64,000 bases of DNA from Actinocatenispora rupis (GTDB lineage: Bacteria; Actinomycetota; Actinomycetes; Mycobacteriales; Micromonosporaceae): positions 546,317 through 610,316 of the forward strand of contig NZ_BOMB01000001.1 in the NCBI RefSeq assembly GCF_016861975.1, in the 5' to 3' direction. The notes below the pieces were generated by a model. It had not been told where the DNA came from and ran no database searches. It saw only the letters and a list, made by a program, of their open reading frames with translations. Below are positions 16,210-23,904 of this stretch, piece after piece. Position numbers and translations under genes: made by a program. Each line of letters opens with the position of its first letter. The stretch's first letter is position 1.

Positions 16210-18635
16210 TGACCGTTCTGGTGACACCGCTGCCCGACGACGAGTTCGACCGGGTGGGCGCACGTCGCGCCGGCGTACCGGTGAGCGACGACGACGGCAC
16301 CGGCGCCCTGCGTACGGAGCGGGGAAACCTGCCGCTCGACACGCTCGACGTCCGCGCGAGCATCACCGGGCTGACCGCCCGTACGGTGCTGGAGCAGGGC
16401 TTCCGCAACCCGTACGACGAGCCGTTGGAGGCGACGTACGTCTTCCCGCTGCCGCCGCGGGCCGCGGTGACGGCGATGCGGATGACCGCCGCCGACCGGG
16501 TCGTCGAGGGCGAGCTGAAGGAGCGCGGGCAGGCGCGCCAGGAGTACGACGAGGCGGTCGCCTCCGGCCGGCGCGCCTCGATCGCCGAGGAGGAGCGGCC
16601 GGACGTGTTCACCATGCGGGTCGGCAACATCCTGCCCGGTGAGCGGGTCACCGTGGCGCTCACGCTCGACGGCCCCCTGCCGTACGCGGACGACGCGGCG
16701 ACGTACCGCTTCCCGTTGGTGGTCGCCCCGCGGTACGTGCCGGGCGCGCCGCTGCCGGGGGAGTCGGTCGGCTCGGGCGTCGTACCGGACACCGACGCGG
16801 TGCCGGACGCCTCGCGGATCACGCCGCCGGTGCTGCTGCCCGGTTTCCCGAACCCGGTGGCCCTGTCCATCACGGTCGACGTGGACCCGGCCGGGCTGCC
16901 GCTGAGCGCGGTCCGGTCCAGCCTGCACACGGTGAAGCGGTCGCCGGACGGCATGCACCTGGCGGTCACGCCGGGGGAACGCGCCGACCGCGACTTCGTC
17001 CTGCGCCTGGCGTACGGGGCGGACGCGGAGGCGGGGGCGCTGACCGTGGTGCCCGACGACCCCGCCACCGACGACCCAGCCACCGACGACGCGTACGGCA
17101 CGGGCACGTTCCGGTTGACGGTCCTGCCACCGACGGGTGCGGTACGGCCCCGGCCGCGTGACGTGGTGCTGCTGCTGGACCGTTCCGGGAGCATGGCCGG
17201 CTGGAAGATGGTCGCCGCCCGGCGCGCCGCGGCCCGCATCGTGGACACCCTGACCGACGACGACCGGTTCGCGGTCCTGCTGTTCGACAACGTGGTGGAG
17301 CGCCCGCCCGGCCTCGACGAGGGCCTGGCGAAGGCCACCGACCGGCTGCGGTACCGCGCGGTGGAGGCGCTGGCGCGTACCGACGCGCGGGGCGGCACGG
17401 AGCTGCTGCGGCCGCTGACCGAGGGGCTGGGGCTGCTCGCCGACTCCTCCCGGGACCGGGTGCTGGTCCTGGTGACCGATGGGCAGGTCGGCAACGAGGA
17501 CCAGATCCTGGCGCGCGCCGGCGACGCGCTCCGCTCGGTACGGGTGCACACGGTCGGTATCGACCAGGCGGTGAACGCCGGGTTCCTGGGCCGGCTGGCG
17601 ACGTTCGGCGGTGGCCGCTGCGAGCTGGTCGAGTCGGAGGACCGGCTGGACGAGGCGATGGACCGGATCCACCGGCGCATCGCGAGTCCGGTGGTGTCCG
17701 GGCTGACGCTCGACCTGGACGGGCTCGACGTCGTCGACGGCAGCGTCACCCCGGCCCGGCTGCCGGACCTGTTCCCCGGCGCGCCGGTCGTCGTCGCCGG
17801 GCGTACCCGGTCGGCGGGCGGCACGGCCACCGTGCGCGGCACCCGCCCGGACGGTACGCCGTGGGAGACGTCGGTGGACGCGACGCGGGCGACCGGGCCG
17901 GCCGCCGCCGCGGTGTGGGCCCGCGGGCACCTGCGCGACCTGGAGGACCGGTACGCGGCGGGTGACGCCGACCGGAACGCGTCGGAGGCCACCATCGTGG
18001 CGGCCTCGCTGCGGTTCGGCGTGCTGTGCCGCTTCACCGCGTACGTCGCGGTCGACAGCCGGGTGGTGACCGAGGGCGGCACCCCGCACCGGGTGACGCA
18101 GCCGGTGGAACTGCCGGCGGGCTGGCAGCCGATGGCGCCGCCACCCGCGCCGGGCGGGTACGGCGGGGCGATGACCATGATGGCCTCGCACGCCCGGATG
18201 GCACCGCAGGCCGCGCCGGCCGCGCCGGGTGGCGTACCGCGCGGTCGCGGGCCGGGGGTGGCCGCGGGGCCGCCGGCGTTCGCGCCGCAGCACGGTCGCC
18301 GGGATCCGGTCGATCCGGGCGTGACGGCCCGCGACCAGGTCGCCGACGAGCTGCGCGCCCTGCGTACGGCCGGGGCGGACACCGACCGGCTGGTCACCCT
18401 GGCCGACCTCGGCAGCCGCCTCGCCGTACTCGTGGACACGCTGCCGCCGACCGCGCCCGGGCGTACCGAGCTGGCGGATCTGGTGGTCGCGCTGCGCGAG
18501 TGCGACGGCCCGCGACCGCCGCGGGGTGAGGCGCTGGACCGGCTGTGGGAGCGGACCCTGACCGTACTGGCCGCCTTCACCGGCGACCGCGGTACGCCGG
18601 CGCCCCGTCGCGCGGCGTTCTGGAAGCGGGGCTGA
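16209..18635 (+). CDS. VIT and von Willebrand factor A domain protein
   Basis: This is an 808-residue protein. A vault/inter-alpha-trypsin (VIT) domain lies at about 30-150 (V-L-E-Q-G-F-R-N-P-Y-D-E-P-L-E-A-T-Y-V-F-P-L-P and V-G-N-I-L-P-G-E-R-V-T-V). A VWA domain at about 315-490 has a complete metal-ion-dependent adhesion site, D324-x-S326-x-S328. No signal peptide or membrane anchor is seen, so the protein appears cytoplasmic, unlike eukaryotic inter-alpha-trypsin chains. A Pro/Ala/Gly-rich region (about 635-700) precedes a helical tail. The function of bacterial VIT-VWA proteins is mostly unknown; protein-protein scaffolding is likely. It is translated after the MerR regulator with a TGATG overlap. 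Confidence 0.88.
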   Translation: MTVLVTPLPDDEFDRVGARRAGVPVSDDDGTGALRTERGNLPLDTLDVRASITGLTARTVLEQGFRNPYDEPLEATYVFPLPPRAAVTAMRMTAADRVVEGELKERGQARQEYDEAVASGRRASIAEEERPDVFTMRVGNILPGERVTVALTLDGPLPYADDAATYRFPLVVAPRYVPGAPLPGESVGSGVVPDTDAVPDASRITPPVLLPGFPNPVALSITVDVDPAGLPLSAVRSSLHTVKRSPDGMHLAVTPGERADRDFVLRLAYGADAEAGALTVVPDDPATDDPATDDAYGTGTFRLTVLPPTGAVRPRPRDVVLLLDRSGSMAGWKMVAARRAAARIVDTLTDDDRFAVLLFDNVVERPPGLDEGLAKATDRLRYRAVEALARTDARGGTELLRPLTEGLGLLADSSRDRVLVLVTDGQVGNEDQILARAGDALRSVRVHTVGIDQAVNAGFLGRLATFGGGRCELVESEDRLDEAMDRIHRRIASPVVSGLTLDLDGLDVVDGSVTPARLPDLFPGAPVVVAGRTRSAGGTATVRGTRPDGTPWETSVDATRATGPAAAAVWARGHLRDLEDRYAAGDADRNASEATIVAASLRFGVLCRFTAYVAVDSRVVTEGGTPHRVTQPVELPAGWQPMAPPPAPGGYGGAMTMMASHARMAPQAAPAAPGGVPRGRGPGVAAGPPAFAPQHGRRDPVDPGVTARDQVADELRALRTAGADTDRLVTLADLGSRLAVLVDTLPPTAPGRTELADLVVALRECDGPRPPRGEALDRLWERTLTVLAAFTGDRGTPAPRRAAFWKRG

Positions 18636-18660
18636 GCCGGGCGTACCGGGCCTGGCCGGA

Positions 18661-18666
18661 TAGCAT
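18661..18666 (+). promoter_or_regulatory. Candidate -10 element for thrS
   Basis: TAGCAT lies 71 nt upstream of the thrS GTG, giving a leader of about 65 nt. No recognisable -35 and no T-box or other aminoacyl-tRNA sensor could be seen in the 102-nt spacer. Confidence 0.4.
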
Positions 18667-18737
18667 CGTGGGATCCGGCCGGTGCCCGTTCGTCGTGGTC
18701 ACCGGCGCTCGGAAGCCACCAGCGTGAGGAGTGCACA

Positions 18738-20747
18738 GTGCCCGTACCCGCCGCCGCTCAGGGGAGTGAGACCACCTCCGTCCTTGTGCCGGCGCGAACG
18801 ACGGCCGCCGACGCGATCGCCGCCGCCGGCCTGCCGACGACCGGGCCGAAGGCCGTCGTCGTGGTGCGGGACGGTGCGACGCTCCGCGACCTGGAGTGGG
18901 CGCCGGAGTCGGACACCGAGGTCGAGCCGGTCGCCATCGACAGCCCCGACGGGCTGAACGTGCTGCGGCACTCGGCCGCGCACGTGATGGCGCAGGCCGT
19001 CCAGGAGATCTTCCCGGGCACCCTGCTCGGCATCGGCCCGCCGGTCGAGAACGGCTTCTACTACGACTTCCTGCCCGACCGTCCGTTCACCCCGGACGAC
19101 CTGGTGAAGATCGAGAAGAAGATGCAGGAGATCATCAAGTCCGGGCAGCGGTTCCACCGGCGGCCGATCTCCGACGACGAGGCCCGCAAGGAGCTGGCGC
19201 ACGAGCGGTTCAAGCTGGAGCTGATCGACCTGAAGGGCGCGGCCGGCGACGCGGCCGAGGGCGCCAGCGTCGAGGTCGGCGAGGGCGCGCTCACCATGTA
19301 CGACAACATCGATCAGAAGACCGGAGACCGCGCCTGGACCGACCTGTGCCGCGGCCCGCACCTGCCGACCACCCGGGTCATCCCGGCGGTGAAGCTGATG
19401 CGCTCCGCCGCGGCGTACTGGCGGGGCAGTGAGAAGAACCCGCAGCTCCAGCGGATCTACGGGACGGCCTGGCCGACCCGCGACGAGCTGAAGGAGTACC
19501 TGAAGCTGCTGGAGGAGGCGGCGAAGCGGGACCACCGCAAGCTCGGCGCCGAGCTGGACCTGTTCAGCTTCCCCGAGCAGCTCGGGTCCGGGCTGCCGGT
19601 CTTCCACCCGAAGGGCGGCATCATCCGCCGCGAGCTGGAGAGCTACTCGCGGCAGCGGCACGAGCAGGCGGGATACGAGTTCGTCAACACGCCGCACATC
19701 ACCAAGGGCGCGCTGTTCGAGACCTCCGGCCACCTGCCGTACTACGCGGACACCATGTACCCGCCCATGGAGCTCGAAGGCGCGGAGTACTACCTCAAGG
19801 CCATGAACTGCCCGATGCACAACCTGATCTTCGACTCGCGCGGCCGGTCGTACCGGGAGCTGCCGTTGCGGTTGTTCGAGTTCGGCACGGTCTACCGGTA
19901 CGAGAAGTCCGGTGTGGTGCACGGGTTGACCCGGGTGCGCGGGCTGACGATGGACGACTCGCACATCTACTGCACGCCGGAGCAGATGCCGGGCGAGCTG
20001 CGCAACCTGCTCTCGTTCGTCCTCGACCTGCTGCGCGACTACGGCCTGGACGACTTCTACCTGGAGCTGTCCACGCGCGACGACTCGGACAAGTTCATCG
20101 GCGCTCCGGAGGAGTGGGAGGCGGCCACCGAGGCGCTGCGGCAGGCGGCCGAGGACTCCGGCCTGGAGCTGGTGCCGGATCCGGGCGGCGCGGCGTTCTA
20201 CGGGCCGAAGATCTCGGTGCAGGCGAAGGACGCGATCGGCCGGTCCTGGCAGATGTCGACGATCCAGCTCGACTTCAACCAGCCGAAGCGGTTCGGCCTG
20301 GAGTACCAGGCGGCGGACGGCACGCGGCAGACGCCGGTGATGATCCACCGGGCGCTGTTCGGGTCGATCGAGCGCTTCTTCGGCGTCCTGACCGAGCACT
20401 ACGCGGGGGCGTTCCCGGCGTGGCTGGCGCCGGTACAGGTGGTCGGCATCCCGATCCGCGACGACCACGCCGACTACCTCGCGCGGTTCGTGGATCGCCT
20501 GCGGGAGCACGGGATCCGGGCCGAGGTCGACACCGCGGACGAGCGGATGCAGAAGAAGATCCGCAACGCGCAGAAGCAGAAGGTCCCGTTCATGGCGATC
20601 GCCGGGGACGACGACGTCGAGCACGGCACGGTGTCCTTCCGGTACCGGGACGGCTCGCAGCGCAACGCGGTCCCGCTGGACGAGGCGGTCGAGCACGTCG
20701 TGGACGTGGTCCGCTCGCGCGCCAACACCGGCCCGTCCGCGTCCTGA
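18738..20747 (+). CDS. thrS: Threonine--tRNA ligase
   Basis: This 669-residue class II synthetase charges tRNA-Thr. The order is an N-terminal TGS domain (about 12-75), an editing domain with H78-x3-H82 and a later cysteine near C-R-G-P-H, and a catalytic core with motif 2 near [11 protein letters not shown]. The zinc-binding cysteine is in A-M-N-C-P-M-H. A C-terminal anticodon-binding domain follows. GTG 18738 has GAGGAG about 8 nt upstream. It opens the conserved actinobacterial block; in M. tuberculosis the equivalent gene (Rv2614c) also precedes the HIT hydrolase and phosphatidylinositol-phosphate synthase genes. Confidence 0.98.
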   Translation: MPVPAAAQGSETTSVLVPARTTAADAIAAAGLPTTGPKAVVVVRDGATLRDLEWAPESDTEVEPVAIDSPDGLNVLRHSAAHVMAQAVQEIFPGTLLGIGPPVENGFYYDFLPDRPFTPDDLVKIEKKMQEIIKSGQRFHRRPISDDEARKELAHERFKLELIDLKGAAGDAAEGASVEVGEGALTMYDNIDQKTGDRAWTDLCRGPHLPTTRVIPAVKLMRSAAAYWRGSEKNPQLQRIYGTAWPTRDELKEYLKLLEEAAKRDHRKLGAELDLFSFPEQLGSGLPVFHPKGGIIRRELESYSRQRHEQAGYEFVNTPHITKGALFETSGHLPYYADTMYPPMELEGAEYYLKAMNCPMHNLIFDSRGRSYRELPLRLFEFGTVYRYEKSGVVHGLTRVRGLTMDDSHIYCTPEQMPGELRNLLSFVLDLLRDYGLDDFYLELSTRDDSDKFIGAPEEWEAATEALRQAAEDSGLELVPDPGGAAFYGPKISVQAKDAIGRSWQMSTIQLDFNQPKRFGLEYQAADGTRQTPVMIHRALFGSIERFFGVLTEHYAGAFPAWLAPVQVVGIPIRDDHADYLARFVDRLREHGIRAEVDTADERMQKKIRNAQKQKVPFMAIAGDDDVEHGTVSFRYRDGSQRNAVPLDEAVEHVVDVVRSRANTGPSAS

Positions 20748-20848
20748 GCCCCACCGGGCTCACGGTCGGTACGGTCGGCCGGGAGCCCGTCGTGTCCCGC
20801 GATGGGCGGTTCGCCGTGGGCCTGCCCGGGCGGGCCGGTGCGGCGCCG

Positions 20849-20854
20849 TAGGAT
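20849..20854 (+). promoter_or_regulatory. -10 element of a leaderless promoter (HIT gene)
   Basis: TAGGAT is followed by 7 nt and the GTG start of the HIT gene. No Shine-Dalgarno is present in this interval, consistent with a leaderless transcript. Confidence 0.55.
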
Positions 20855-20861
20855 CGGCGCC

Positions 20862-21422
20862 GTGACCGACGACGCGGTGGAACGGCAGGACGGTGCGGGC
20901 GACGACGACGGGCTGGAGCGGCTGTGGACCCCGTTCCGGATGGCGTACATCCGGGGTGAGAACAAGCCGACCGGGCCGGACGACGACCCGACGGGCTGCC
21001 CGTTCTGCCGGGCGCCGAAGCTGCCCGACGCCGACGGCCTGGTCGTCGCCCGCGGCACCACCGTGTACGCGCTGCTCAACCTGTACCCGTACAACTCGGG
21101 GCACCTGATGGTCTGCCCGTACCGGCACGTGCCGGACTACACGGACCTGACGGCCGACGAGGTCGCCGAGTTCGGCGCGTTCACGCAGACCGCGATGCGG
21201 ACCGTACGCGCGGCGAGCAACGCCGACGGCTTCAACGTCGGGATGAACCAGGGGGCGGCCGGCGGCGCCGGGATCGCCGGGCACCTGCACCAGCACGTGG
21301 TACCGCGCTGGCTGGGCGACACGAACTTCATGCCCGTGGTCGGCCACACCAAGGTGCTGCCGCAGCTGTTGGCCGACACCCGCGACCTGCTCGCGCGTAC
21401 CTGGGCGGGGTTGGCGGGCTGA
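20862..21422 (+). CDS. HIT-family hydrolase/phosphorylase (Ap4A phosphorylase-like)
   Basis: This 186-residue histidine-triad protein has the catalytic H-x-H-x-H motif in G-H-L-H-Q-H-V-V-P-R-W (about residues 144-154). A C-P-F-C pair near residue 47 may bind zinc. The position directly after thrS and before the pgsA-pimA genes matches M. tuberculosis Rv2613c, described as a diadenosine tetraphosphate phosphorylase, so the same activity is likely. GTG 20862 is preferred because TAGGAT lies 7 nt upstream; the longer frame from 20802 would start before this promoter. Here it is separated from pgsA by four unrelated genes. Confidence 0.92.
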   Translation: MTDDAVERQDGAGDDDGLERLWTPFRMAYIRGENKPTGPDDDPTGCPFCRAPKLPDADGLVVARGTTVYALLNLYPYNSGHLMVCPYRHVPDYTDLTADEVAEFGAFTQTAMRTVRAASNADGFNVGMNQGAAGGAGIAGHLHQHVVPRWLGDTNFMPVVGHTKVLPQLLADTRDLLARTWAGLAG

Positions 21423-21451
21423 CCGGTGCCGCGGCTGGCAGGCTGGGCGCC

Positions 21452-22411
21452 ATGACGACGGTGCGCTGCCTGCTGCTGGACGACTACCAGGACGTCGCGC
21501 TGACCAGCGCCGACTGGTCGACCCTGACCGACCGGGTACGGGTGGACCGGCTCGGGCGTCCGCTGGCGCCGGGGGAGGTCGCCGACGCGCTGCGCGGGTA
21601 CCAGGTGGTGGTGGCGATGCGGGAACGGACGCCGTTCCCGGCCGAGCTGTTCGCCGCGCTGCCGGACCTGCGGCTGCTGGTCACGACCGGGATGCGCAAC
21701 GCGTCGATCGACCTGGCCGCCGCCGCGGCGCACGGGGTGACGGTGTGCGGCACCCGCGGCAGTTCCGGCGCGACCGCGGAACTGACCTGGGCGCTGATCC
21801 TCGGGCTCGCCCGCAACCTGCTGACCGAGGCCACCGCGCTGCGTACGGGTGGGCCGTGGCAGAGCACGGTCGGAACCGACCTGGCCGGCCGTACCCTGGG
21901 CGTGCTCGGGCTGGGTCGGCTGGGGTCGAGGGTGGCGGAGATCGGCCGCGCGTTCGGAATGGACGTGCTGGCGTGGAGCCCGCACCTGACCGCGGAACGG
22001 GCGGACGCGGCCGGCGCCCGGCTCGCCGGCTCGGCCGCCGAACTGTTCGCCGACTCCGACGTGGTCACCGTGCACCTGGTGCTGTCGGAGTCGACCCGCG
22101 GGCTCGTCGACGAGACGCTGCTGCGCCGGATGCGGCCCGGTGCGTACCTGGTGAACACCTCGCGCGGGCCGGTCGTGGACCGTGCCGCGCTCGTCCGGGC
22201 GCTGCGCGAGGGCCGGCTCGCCGGCGCCGGCCTCGACGTGTACGACACCGAGCCGCTGCCCGCCGACGACGAGCTGCGCCGCCTGCCGAACGTCCTCGCC
22301 ACCCCGCACCTCGGGTACGTCACCCGCGACACGTACGCCGCGTTCTACGGTGACGCGGTCGCCGACATCGCCGCCTGGCTGGACGGCACCCCGCTCCGGG
22401 TACTGACCTGA
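21452..22411 (+). CDS. D-isomer-specific 2-hydroxyacid dehydrogenase family protein
   Basis: This 319-residue NAD(P)-dependent oxidoreductase has the Rossmann motif G-L-G-R-L-G near 153-158, the conserved T-S-R-G-P-V-V-D (substrate-binding Arg region), G-L-D-V-Y-D-T-E-P with the active-site Glu, and T-P-H-L-G with the catalytic His. The family reduces 2-keto acids or acts on phosphoglycerate and similar acids; the sequence does not settle the substrate. It follows the HIT gene by 29 nt on the same strand and may be read from the same promoter. It is not part of this block in mycobacteria and looks like an insertion. Confidence 0.9.
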   Translation: MTTVRCLLLDDYQDVALTSADWSTLTDRVRVDRLGRPLAPGEVADALRGYQVVVAMRERTPFPAELFAALPDLRLLVTTGMRNASIDLAAAAAHGVTVCGTRGSSGATAELTWALILGLARNLLTEATALRTGGPWQSTVGTDLAGRTLGVLGLGRLGSRVAEIGRAFGMDVLAWSPHLTAERADAAGARLAGSAAELFADSDVVTVHLVLSESTRGLVDETLLRRMRPGAYLVNTSRGPVVDRAALVRALREGRLAGAGLDVYDTEPLPADDELRRLPNVLATPHLGYVTRDTYAAFYGDAVADIAAWLDGTPLRVLT

Positions 22412-22552
22412 GCCACGGTTTCCGTTGCGGCGCCAGGCATTCCGGTCGCGCCGGGCGTTGCGGCGGGAGACCTGGTGGTCGCGGCGGTCCGTCGGACGGC
22501 AGGCCGGTGCGGGCGCCGGACGGTGGCGGGGAGCCGGGCGGGTACCCGCGGG

Positions 22553-23254
22553 TCACCGGTCGTCGGGGCCCGCGCGGAGGTCGCGCCGGCGCGCCCGGCC
22601 GACGTTGCTGACCACCGTCGCCACGATCGTGACCAGGTAGAGCTGTCCGATGACCGCCTCCGACACCGCGGTCATCCGGCCCGGGTCGGTGCGCGCCACC
22701 AGATCGCCGTACCCGGTGGTGGTCAGAGTGGTCAGGCTGAAGTAGAGGTAGTCGACGTTGCGTTCGGTGCCGGGCGCGGTGAAGAACTGCCCGCCCACCG
22801 CGTTGATCAGCCCGAACGCGTGGGCGTACGCGATGCCGACGAGCAGGTACACGCTGAGCGCGGCGGCGATCGTGGCCAGCGTGACCCGGGGTCGCCGGCC
22901 GATGCGGCCGAGGATGAGCACGACCGTCCCGGCCACCAGCAGTACGGTCAGCGCCTCGCCGACCGCGGTGAGCGCGCGGTCCTGGGTGACCGCGCCGGCC
23001 AGTGCGAACCCGGCCGCGAGCAGACCCACCGGTACGGCCACGGCCAGCAGCGCGGGCGGGTAGCGGGCGGTCCACAGCGCGAAGAGCAGGGCGGCGGCCT
23101 GCAGCAGCGCCGCGAGCGCGGCGACGACCCCGCCGAAGCCGGTACCGATCAGGGCGAGCAGGACGGCCGCGAGCACCACACCGTACGCGTCGGGCTGTCG
23201 TACCCGTCGCCACAACCGCACCCCCGGCCGGTCCGCCGGCTTGTCGCCCGACAC
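22553..23254 (-). CDS. Two-pore-helix potassium channel-like protein
   Basis: This 233-residue membrane protein has a C-terminal Ion_trans_2 core. A transmembrane helix at about 120-145 precedes a pore loop with the selectivity filter T-T-T-G-Y-G-D-L (about 180-187) and a second helix at about 200-220 (G-Q-L-Y-L-V-T-I-V-A-T-V-V). Four more hydrophobic segments precede the core. No regulatory RCK domain is present, so gating is not evident. The GTG start at 23254 is divergent from the MarR gene. The upstream neighbour is convergent, with 141 nt between that holds nothing clear beyond a gcgggtacccgc palindrome. Confidence 0.85.
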   Translation of the reverse strand: MSGDKPADRPGVRLWRRVRQPDAYGVVLAAVLLALIGTGFGGVVAALAALLQAAALLFALWTARYPPALLAVAVPVGLLAAGFALAGAVTQDRALTAVGEALTVLLVAGTVVLILGRIGRRPRVTLATIAAALSVYLLVGIAYAHAFGLINAVGGQFFTAPGTERNVDYLYFSLTTLTTTGYGDLVARTDPGRMTAVSEAVIGQLYLVTIVATVVSNVGRARRRDLRAGPDDR

Positions 23255-23383
23255 GGACCCAGCATCCCATTCCGGGCGGTACCGGGACGGGGTTTTCGCT
23301 GGCCCCGAGGGTCGCCGGAGGGACGCCGGCGGTCATGATGGGCGTACGGCGGTGGCCGCCGACGAGCGGAACGAGGTGCGCGA

Positions 23384-23854
23384 GTGTCCGAGCCGAACAG
23401 CAGCACGGCCGTCCGCGCCCCGCAGGACGGGACGGACGACGCGGACCCCGCGGCGCGCCTGTTCGTGGCGATGTCCCGGCTGAACCGGATGCTGCGGCGG
23501 GAGGCGCCCGCGCTGCTCGGCCACTCGTCGGTGGCGGCCCTGGCGACGATCGTCTGGTTCGGGCCGCTGCGGTCCGGTGACCTGGCCAGCCGGGAGGGCG
23601 TGAGCGCGCCGACGATGACGCGGGTGGTCGCCGGCCTGGAGACCGCCGGGTACGCGGTGCGCGAGCCGGACCCGGCGGACGGCCGCGCCAGCCTGATCCG
23701 CGCCACCCCGGAGGGCGAACAGCTCATCAACGGCAACCGATCCGCCCGCCTGCACGTACTGCGGGACCGGGTGGCGGCGCTGACCCCGGAGCACCGGGCG
23801 GCCCTGTTCGCCGCGCTGCCGGCGCTGGACGCGCTGGGCGCCACCGAGGAGTGA
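23384..23854 (+). CDS. MarR-family transcriptional regulator
   Basis: This 156-residue winged-helix protein has the MarR recognition region L-R-S-G-D-L-A-S-R-E-G-V-S-A-P-T-M-T-R-V-V-A-G-L-E (about residues 62-86) and the wing D-P-A-D-G-R-A-S-L-I-R-A-T. Flanking helices suit dimerisation. GTG 23384 is preceded only by a weak purine run. The gene is divergent from the channel gene across 129 nt, so control of the channel is possible. Its end converges on the EF-G-like gene through a large hairpin. The ligand is unknown. Confidence 0.87.
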   Translation: MSEPNSSTAVRAPQDGTDDADPAARLFVAMSRLNRMLRREAPALLGHSSVAALATIVWFGPLRSGDLASREGVSAPTMTRVVAGLETAGYAVREPDPADGRASLIRATPEGEQLINGNRSARLHVLRDRVAALTPEHRAALFAALPALDALGATEE

Positions 23855-23859
23855 GCGCC

Positions 23860-23904
23860 GACCGGCGGCGGACCCCGGGTGCCGGGGCCCGCCCGCCGTC
23901 GGTC
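23860..23904. terminator. Bidirectional terminator between marR and the EF-G-like gene
   Basis: Outer arms of 12 bp with one mismatch (from 23860 and ending at 23904) enclose an inner ccccgg-gtg-ccgggg stem (23873-23887). The structure lies between two convergent stop codons and overlaps the last two bases of the EF-G-like stop triplet. Confidence 0.7.

Noticed and set aside
18636..18737. T-box or other tRNA-sensing leader before thrS
   Set aside because: The leader is too short and no T-box sequence or anti-terminator fold was seen; T-boxes on thrS are not typical of actinobacteria.
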